This document shows positions 58,295 through 64,000 of a stretch of DNA of 64,000 nt, one piece after another. Below the pieces are notes generated by a model. That model made no database searches, was not told the DNA's origin, and saw only the letters and a list, made by a program, of their open reading frames with translations. Where the stretch lies: NCBI GenBank assembly GCA_037176725.1, contig JAZBRS010000020.1, positions 58,804,001-58,868,000 of the forward strand, read 5' to 3'. Within the stretch, counting starts at the first letter, position 1, and each line of letters begins with the position of its first letter. This DNA is from Posidonia oceanica (Eukaryota; Streptophyta; Magnoliopsida; Alismatales; Posidoniaceae). Made by a program: the position numbers and the translations under genes.

Positions 58295-60162
58295 TGTTGA
58301 CACCCCATCTTGGCAGGCTCGGATCCTTGGAGCCCTCCTAATGATTGCTGGACTCAAACCCAAACCAAAACCAAACCCTAACTCTCTTCTTTACCCTTCA
58401 AAACCAGCCAACCTGACCTAAGCCTTTACCCCTCTTCCCAAGCTCAAAACCTAACCAAAACCCATAGGAAAACCCACCACCATCCACTTAACAAACCCAC
58501 CTAAACACTTAGAAAATCTCAAACCTAGACCATTCCCAAAATTCCTAGAAAACCTAGGTGAAACTACCCTTTTTTCTACACCTTGAAACCCCTCTAAAAC
58601 CTTCTCAGAATCAAACCAAAACCTTAGAGCCAATACTTCAAATCCTAGACTACCCACTCACCAATTTTCATCCCATTCCAAGACCTTTAAGACCTCCATT
58701 CACCCAAATTATCCTTTTCTCTCTCCGGGATTATCATTTTCTCTCTCCTCTCTCTCTCTCTCCTGATTATCATCTCTCTTTTCATCCCCTTCTTGCCCTT
58801 TTTCCGGCCTGGCTATGGGCCCCCTTTGTGCTTCTATCCTTCCTCTATCTTATTCCTATTTTTATTTTATTTTTAGCATTTTTCCTGAATTTTAAAAATC
58901 ATTTCCCTCCAACTTATCTCTTTTATTCCCCCCTTTTTTTCCATTTCTTTCCTCCTTCTCTTTTCCTTTTCTCTCTTTTACAAAAATCCACAAAAACCCC
59001 TAAAAATCTGTGAAACTCCAAAACATAAAAGCAACAAACCAGAACTCTAAGAAAAACAATTAAAAAACATTAAACAAGCAATTAAAAAACTTAAACTTAA
59101 CTAAATCAAGCCAAAAAGAAAATCAAGCATGCAAACTAAAAAGGGCAAAACAAATCAAAAGAAAACACTGAAAAATCAAGGAAAAAACTAAAATAAAATC
59201 AAAACTTACCAAAAGTAAAAACCCCATCAGAAGAATTAAAAAACAAACACTAGGATAAGTATTTAAAGAAGCAAAAAGACTTAACCTAATAAGCATAAGA
59301 AAAACAACATAAGGACTTAATTAAAAAGAAAAAGAGAAACACATTTAAAAGACTTAAAAACACTCCATCAAAAAAGAGAAACCTAATTAAAAAAAAACAT
59401 CAAGAAAAATTAACAATTAAAAATCAAAGTATAATTTGAAAGACTTAAGAAAAGAAAACCCCAGAAGACTAATACTAAAAACCCAAAAACAATCCTGATT
59501 AATACGAAAATAAATCCTAAAAAATCCTAATCAATATCCTAAATGCTTAACAAGGGAAACAAAATTTTAAAACAATTTTAAAAAGGTTTAACAAACACTT
59601 CATCAAGTGAAAACTAATTAAAAACAAAACAAAAACCCTAAAACCCTAATCAAGCCCAAAACACACTAATTAACCCAAAACAGTCATTAAAAAAAATTCA
59701 ATTAAAATCCTAACTCACAACACAACCTTTCTAGTATTTTTATTTATTTTTAGTTTATTTTTCCTAATTTTATTTCCTCACTTTTCCCTCTCTTTCTTCC
59801 TTCTTTCCCATTTTTCTTTCCTTTTCTTCCTTACTGGGCCCGTTGGCCCGTTTTTCCCTTCCTCCTTTATTTCTTTTTCTTTTTTCTCGGCCCACAGCAG
59901 TCCGGCCCGCCCTTCTTCTTCTTCCTTCTTCTTCCTCGCGCTTCCACTGGACTTTTTCTCTCCCGCGAGCTGCTGCAGTCTTCCCTCCGCCATTCAAAAT
60001 TTGAAGCCTTCCATCACTTCGGTCTACAGAGCTCGCCGCTTCACCTCCATCTCAGCGGCTTTTCTGGAGGCACTCATTGCCGGCCGACATCAGTCTCCTC
60101 TGCTGCAGTGGCCGCCGGTTGAATTCAAAAATTCCCAGCACGCCAGCAGCCAGCTTCCTCCA

Positions 60163-60173
60163 GATAAAAAGCC
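60163..60173 (+). promoter_or_regulatory. Putative TATA box of family A LTR (A2)
   Basis: GATAAAAAGCC preceded by CCAGCAGCCAGC, conserved with the A1 LTR (40299-40308, inverted). Not found at the same place in the solo LTR, which is divergent there. Confidence 0.45.
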
Positions 60174-63161
60174 TCCCGTTCATTCCTTCAACCACAGTGA
60201 GCAATCAGTGAGAGACCAGCAGTTAGCAACCTGAGAGAGCCCAATTCCAGAAGCAATTCCATCCATTTCTTCCATCTGAAACAACCTTCCTCTTCTTCTC
60301 TGCCTCCTCCATTTCCAGAAGAAAGAGTGGCCAGAGAGAGTGGTCTGAGTGTCCACCTCTGCATCCCAGAGAGAGCCTCCAATTCTCCAGCCTCCCTTCA
60401 GCAATTTCCTCCCCTTCCTCTGCTAAAATCCGCAGCAAACCTCCCTCTTCCCTTTCCAGCAAGGCAGACCCACCTCAAGCCACCACACTCCTCCCAGTTG
60501 CTTCCCCAATCTCACCCAACTACCAGCCTTCATCTCCCGCCATCCCATTGCCTTTTCACCACCTAAAACCGCCCTGAAACTCCACCTAATCACCACTGCA
60601 ACCCAACACTCCTCCTTCAGCAATTCCCTCCACTTCAGCCTACAGCCTTCTCCCAAAATCCACCCAAACAATCCCTGAACCACCACCTTTCCAGAGCCTC
60701 CGACCTCGAACCTAACCATCCACCACAGACCCCGAACTTCACTACAAACACCTGTGTCACCTCCAGACCCAGAATCAACCCAGCTCTCAAACTCTCTCCA
60801 TACTCTCCGGAAAGCCCTTCCAAGCATCCAGACCCCTTCGCTGGACCTCCAGCAATCCTCCGGAAGGCTCCATCCAAGCTGAGGAGCAGCGGACAAGCCT
60901 CCCCACCTCCGGCTGCTTACTGACAACCCACAGAATCCATTTCTCCGCTCGAGCTACAGAAGCTCGGTCCGATCATTCGGGGAGCACCGAGAGATCGTCC
61001 TGAAGGAGTCCCAGCCACCGCGAGCCGCTGGAGATCGCCGCTGCAACCAGACAGCCATCACCGGCCAGCTCCGACACTGCCGAGGTCGGGAGCGCATTCC
61101 AGGCGCAAAGACAGGTAATTTCTCACTTTCTCCGCTCTCTCTCCTCCCTCTGCTGCTTTCCCGCCGTCCAGAAGCAAGGCTCCGATCCTCCTGCTCCGTT
61201 TTTTTTGCTCGCCGGTCAGACCATCTTCTCCGGCGCCGTTCTCCGATCTCCACGACGCTCCAGCCAGCGGAACGCCGTCCCGACGATCCCCGGAGCTCCG
61301 CACGGACGTCAGCAGCCGCCTCCGCCGTTTAGGGCCTTCACAGCCCCCCTGTGCCGACGGTGGTGAGGTCTGGAAGCTTACTGCTACAGTACTCACCTCC
61401 GCCGACGATCACTGTGCTTTTATTTTCGCAGTTATATGGTTTTTGTGTGAATATTGCATGCTTAGCCTAAGTTCTTTCATTTTTGCGTTTCAGTCCTTAT
61501 GCCATTTAATTTGCTTTGTTTTTAATTTAAAACCATGCTAACTTGCTCTGAATATCTGTGTTTTTCAGTATTTTCATTTCAGTCCTTTTACTGTGCTGTT
61601 TAGTTATAAAATTTTATGCTTCAGCCCCTCTGTTTTCAATTATTGCACATAGGTCCTGCAGTAAATCATTCATTTTAAATGCATGAATTTTACCATATCA
61701 TATTGCATTCTGAGCCCCTGTTTTTTCTCATTTTTGCATTTAAATCCTCTGCACTGTAGTAACTTAGGTTTCGTTTTTAATTTTCGCATGCTGCATTGCA
61801 TATTTGTCCCTCTGTTTTTTCATTTTTGCATGTAGGTCCTGTTAAATGCACAGTAATCATTTTGCATGCATTTTAGCTTATTGCATTGCATTCTTCCCCC
61901 TGCATTTTTAAAAAATTGCACATCAGTCCTTTCTTCTTGATTTCAGAGTATGTTTTGCATATAAAATTGCATGTTTGACCCCTGCATGATTTAAAAATGA
62001 CACATAGGCCCTTGCATCCCTTTAAAGTTATGTAAAAAGACTGTTTTGCCCCTAAAGTTGCATCTTAGCTCCCATGCTTACAAAATTGCATGTAGACCCT
62101 CCACTTGCATTCTCGGACTCCCCAGAACCCTGTTTTCTGGAAAATTTGCACTTTAGACCCCAGAATTTTTCAAAAATTGCACTATGATTTCTTTTTACTT
62201 TCAAAACTTCTTCCAATGCGTACCCTCTTTTTAAATATAGCTTTCTGAACCCAGTCTTTTGCAAAATGACCCTCTGCCTTCTCCTGTTTTCAAAACTCTC
62301 CCTTGTGGGCCCCATCTTTTTCGAAAATTTGCATTTAACCCCCTTTTCTTTTTCAAAAATGCATTTGAATCTCTGTCTTTTTCAAATTTTCTCCCCCTTG
62401 TTTCTTCTTGCTTTTGCATGCATTCCGCATTCATTTAGCTTTGCATTTTTGCATCTCTTTGCACACACTAAGCACTTTTAGCTCCCCTTCAGTTGGGAGG
62501 ACCTTTTGCACACCCCTAGGACCTCCTGAACACCTAGATCTGTTCTTCTCCCCTGTTCTGGCCCTCCTGCCTTGAAGCTGCGATATCTTCCAATCCATCC
62601 GTTGGATCTTCTCTAAGAAGCTGCCCAGACGACTGCGGTGAAGCGCTCTTCAGCATGGACCAAGCAGATTTCAGATCAGGCCCCCGGATTTCCAGGTATG
62701 TCTTCCTGAACCCCTGCATTGCATTCATTAGCGTACCATTTGCATTGTTTGCTTTGTTTTCGCTTTCTGTCTCTTTGAGCATGTAGAATAGGACCTCCCC
62801 TTCCTGTCTATTGACTCAGATCCCCGTTTCGCGTACTCCTGTGTATTTTGTGTTGTGTTTTCCCTAGATTCACTACTTAATGCGACTTTCTTCCTCCTTT
62901 TCCATGATCCGGTCGCACTGCGAGCTTTGGGCAGCGTGCGAGACAGATCGTGGAACGGTTTAGTGGGAAACGGTTACAAAGAAGTGGTAATCCCTCCGTT
63001 TGCTCACTCTCCCCTTTGTAGGTCTTCACACCTACTCTGTGTGGCCCTAAACAGCGTTTGTTCTCACACATGCGTTGTTCTACTTCTCCTTTTACTTCTT
63101 CTAATCCTTTTCTTTGCATTTGCATTTGCATGGCTTTTCCGAGGTTTTATTTCGCTGCTTT

Positions 63162-63305
63162 TGGCACCGTTTTGCGTGCCCGCTCTCGTCTTTGGCACTG
63201 TTTTGCGTGCCGCCTTGCTTTTCGCCCGTTTTGCGTGCCGATCCTGTCTTTTTGCTCCGTTTTGCGCGCCATTCTTGTTTCTTGCCTCGTTTTGCGTGTT
63301 TTACG
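63162..63305 (+). repeat. 30-bp tandem array in the A2 LTR, about 5 copies
   Basis: Units around GGCACCGTTTTGCGTGCC; the shortest version of the array in this window. Confidence 0.75.
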
Positions 63306-63954
63306 CCGTTTTCTCTTGCATGTCGCCTGCATTGCATGGTTTTGCCGTTTATTTTGCTTTTTCGCTTGCATTTGCATATAGGACTGTGATGCTTACTGCC
63401 TGGAGTTCTCACGAGCTAGGTTTCGCTCGGTTTGGAACACAGACAGCGTGGCTGAGCACTTAGATAGCACGTTTACTTCCTTGCTTTGCATCTCTCCACT
63501 TAGAGCACACCTTGAGCATTCATTTAGGCATTCATTGGCATTTACGCATTCAAATCTGCATTTCCCTGCGTATGCGAGCGTAAGCCTAGAAAGACCGATT
63601 CTCGGGCGTGTCGGGGGTGCCTAACACCTTCCCCGCGCGTAATAGGAGTCCTTGTCCTGTCTTTTGGCCCGCAATGACCATATTGCCCTTATCCTAGGCT
63701 AGAGTCATCTCATTTGCATGTATTTGCATTTGTTTCCCTTCGCATTGCTTTGCTTTGCATTTCTTGCTTGGTTTTGCGTGTTAATTCACGCAATTCCCCC
63801 GATTTTCCTTGTCTCCCGTTAATAGACATGGTGGCAACTCTGATTTGTCTTATCTTTCTCTTTTCTCCTCGATTTTAAGTGTTTTCGAGTTGAGCCTCTT
63901 CCTCGGATCAATCGCCGCTAATAGTAAGCCTGATTCCGATTGGGATTACTACAG

Positions 63955-63972
63955 TGGCGACTCCGCTGGGGA
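63955..63972 (+). promoter_or_regulatory. Primer binding site of A2
   Basis: TGGCGACTCCGCTGGGGA begins two bases after the LTR end and is the start site of minus-strand DNA synthesis; tRNA-Arg-type as in other Ogre/Tat elements (from family knowledge; the tRNA itself is not in the window). Confidence 0.85.
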
Positions 63973-64000
63973 TGATTAGACTCCGGCTTTCGCCTTTGCT

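Larger units (their letters stand above)
58295..63953 (+). mobile_element. 5' LTR of A2, 5659 bp
   Basis: TGTTGACACC to GGATTACTACA. TATA-like GATAAAAAGCC at 60163-60173 in the context CCAGCAGCCAGC, as in A1. GC-rich segment 60890-61400 with a possible donor ACAG|GTAATT (61115), TTGCAT/GGTCC periodic region 61440-62450, donor-like CAG|GTATGT (GT at 62696), 30-bp array of about 5 units (63162-63305), conserved block 63584-63655, internal PBS-like GTGGCAACTC (63831-63840). Confidence 0.92.
58295..64000 (+). mobile_element. Family A element A2, 5' end, nested in A1
   Basis: A complete LTR (58295-63953) followed by a PBS shows that this is the 5' end of a plus-strand element whose body extends past the window. 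It sits inside the 5' LTR of A1, so it is younger than A1. Confidence 0.88.

Overview
This is nuclear DNA of a seed plant with a repeat-rich genome; the species cannot be fixed from the window. The evidence is a plant-type actin gene with its three coding introns in the conserved positions, surrounded by very long Ty3/gypsy retrotransposons of the Tat lineage (the Ogre/TatI-III type, with a second, archaeal-type RNase H between reverse transcriptase and integrase). About 90% of the window is retrotransposon sequence. I saw no tRNA, rRNA or CRISPR array.

Layout. 1-9174: 3' part of a plus-strand Tat relative ('family B', LTR about 2.3 kb) with leader, decayed gag, no pol, a repeat-rich 3' region, polypurine tract (PPT) and LTR. 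9175-11380: inverted, tail-to-tail remnant of a second B element. 11386-17046: a 5.66-kb solo LTR ('family A') with a perfect 5-bp target-site duplication. 17052-21165: unrecognised DNA, then a decayed multi-exon plant-mobile-domain (PMD) gene. 21166-27190: an internally deleted B element. 27190-31975: older debris (chromovirus-like gag/RT, inverted LTR-like arms, a duplicated Ty1/copia RT fragment). 32316-35800: an intact actin gene on the minus strand. 36429-58294: a family A Tat element on the minus strand (5.8-kb 3' LTR; 5' LTR cut after 0.78 kb). 58295-64000: the 5' LTR and primer binding site of a second A element, plus strand, nested in the 5' LTR of the first.

How the parts work together. 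The minus-strand A element has gag, protease, RT/RNase H, a second RNase H, an intact 547-aa integrase segment and, downstream, an uninterrupted 400-aa DUF7745 (PMD-like) ORF, then a 3' region of hairpin-forming tandem repeats. Seven in-frame stops, two 1-base frameshifts and a YVDN catalytic box disable the polyprotein, yet the comparable LTR segments differ at only about five positions by eye. All seven stops are explicable by C-to-T change at CAG or CGA, as expected for a methylated repeat. Family B shares leader, gag, PPT and LTR landmarks with A but shows no pol, so it looks like a gag-only relative that would need proteins in trans. Actin is the only clearly functional host gene; an A LTR in the same orientation ends about 0.6 kb upstream of its promoter.
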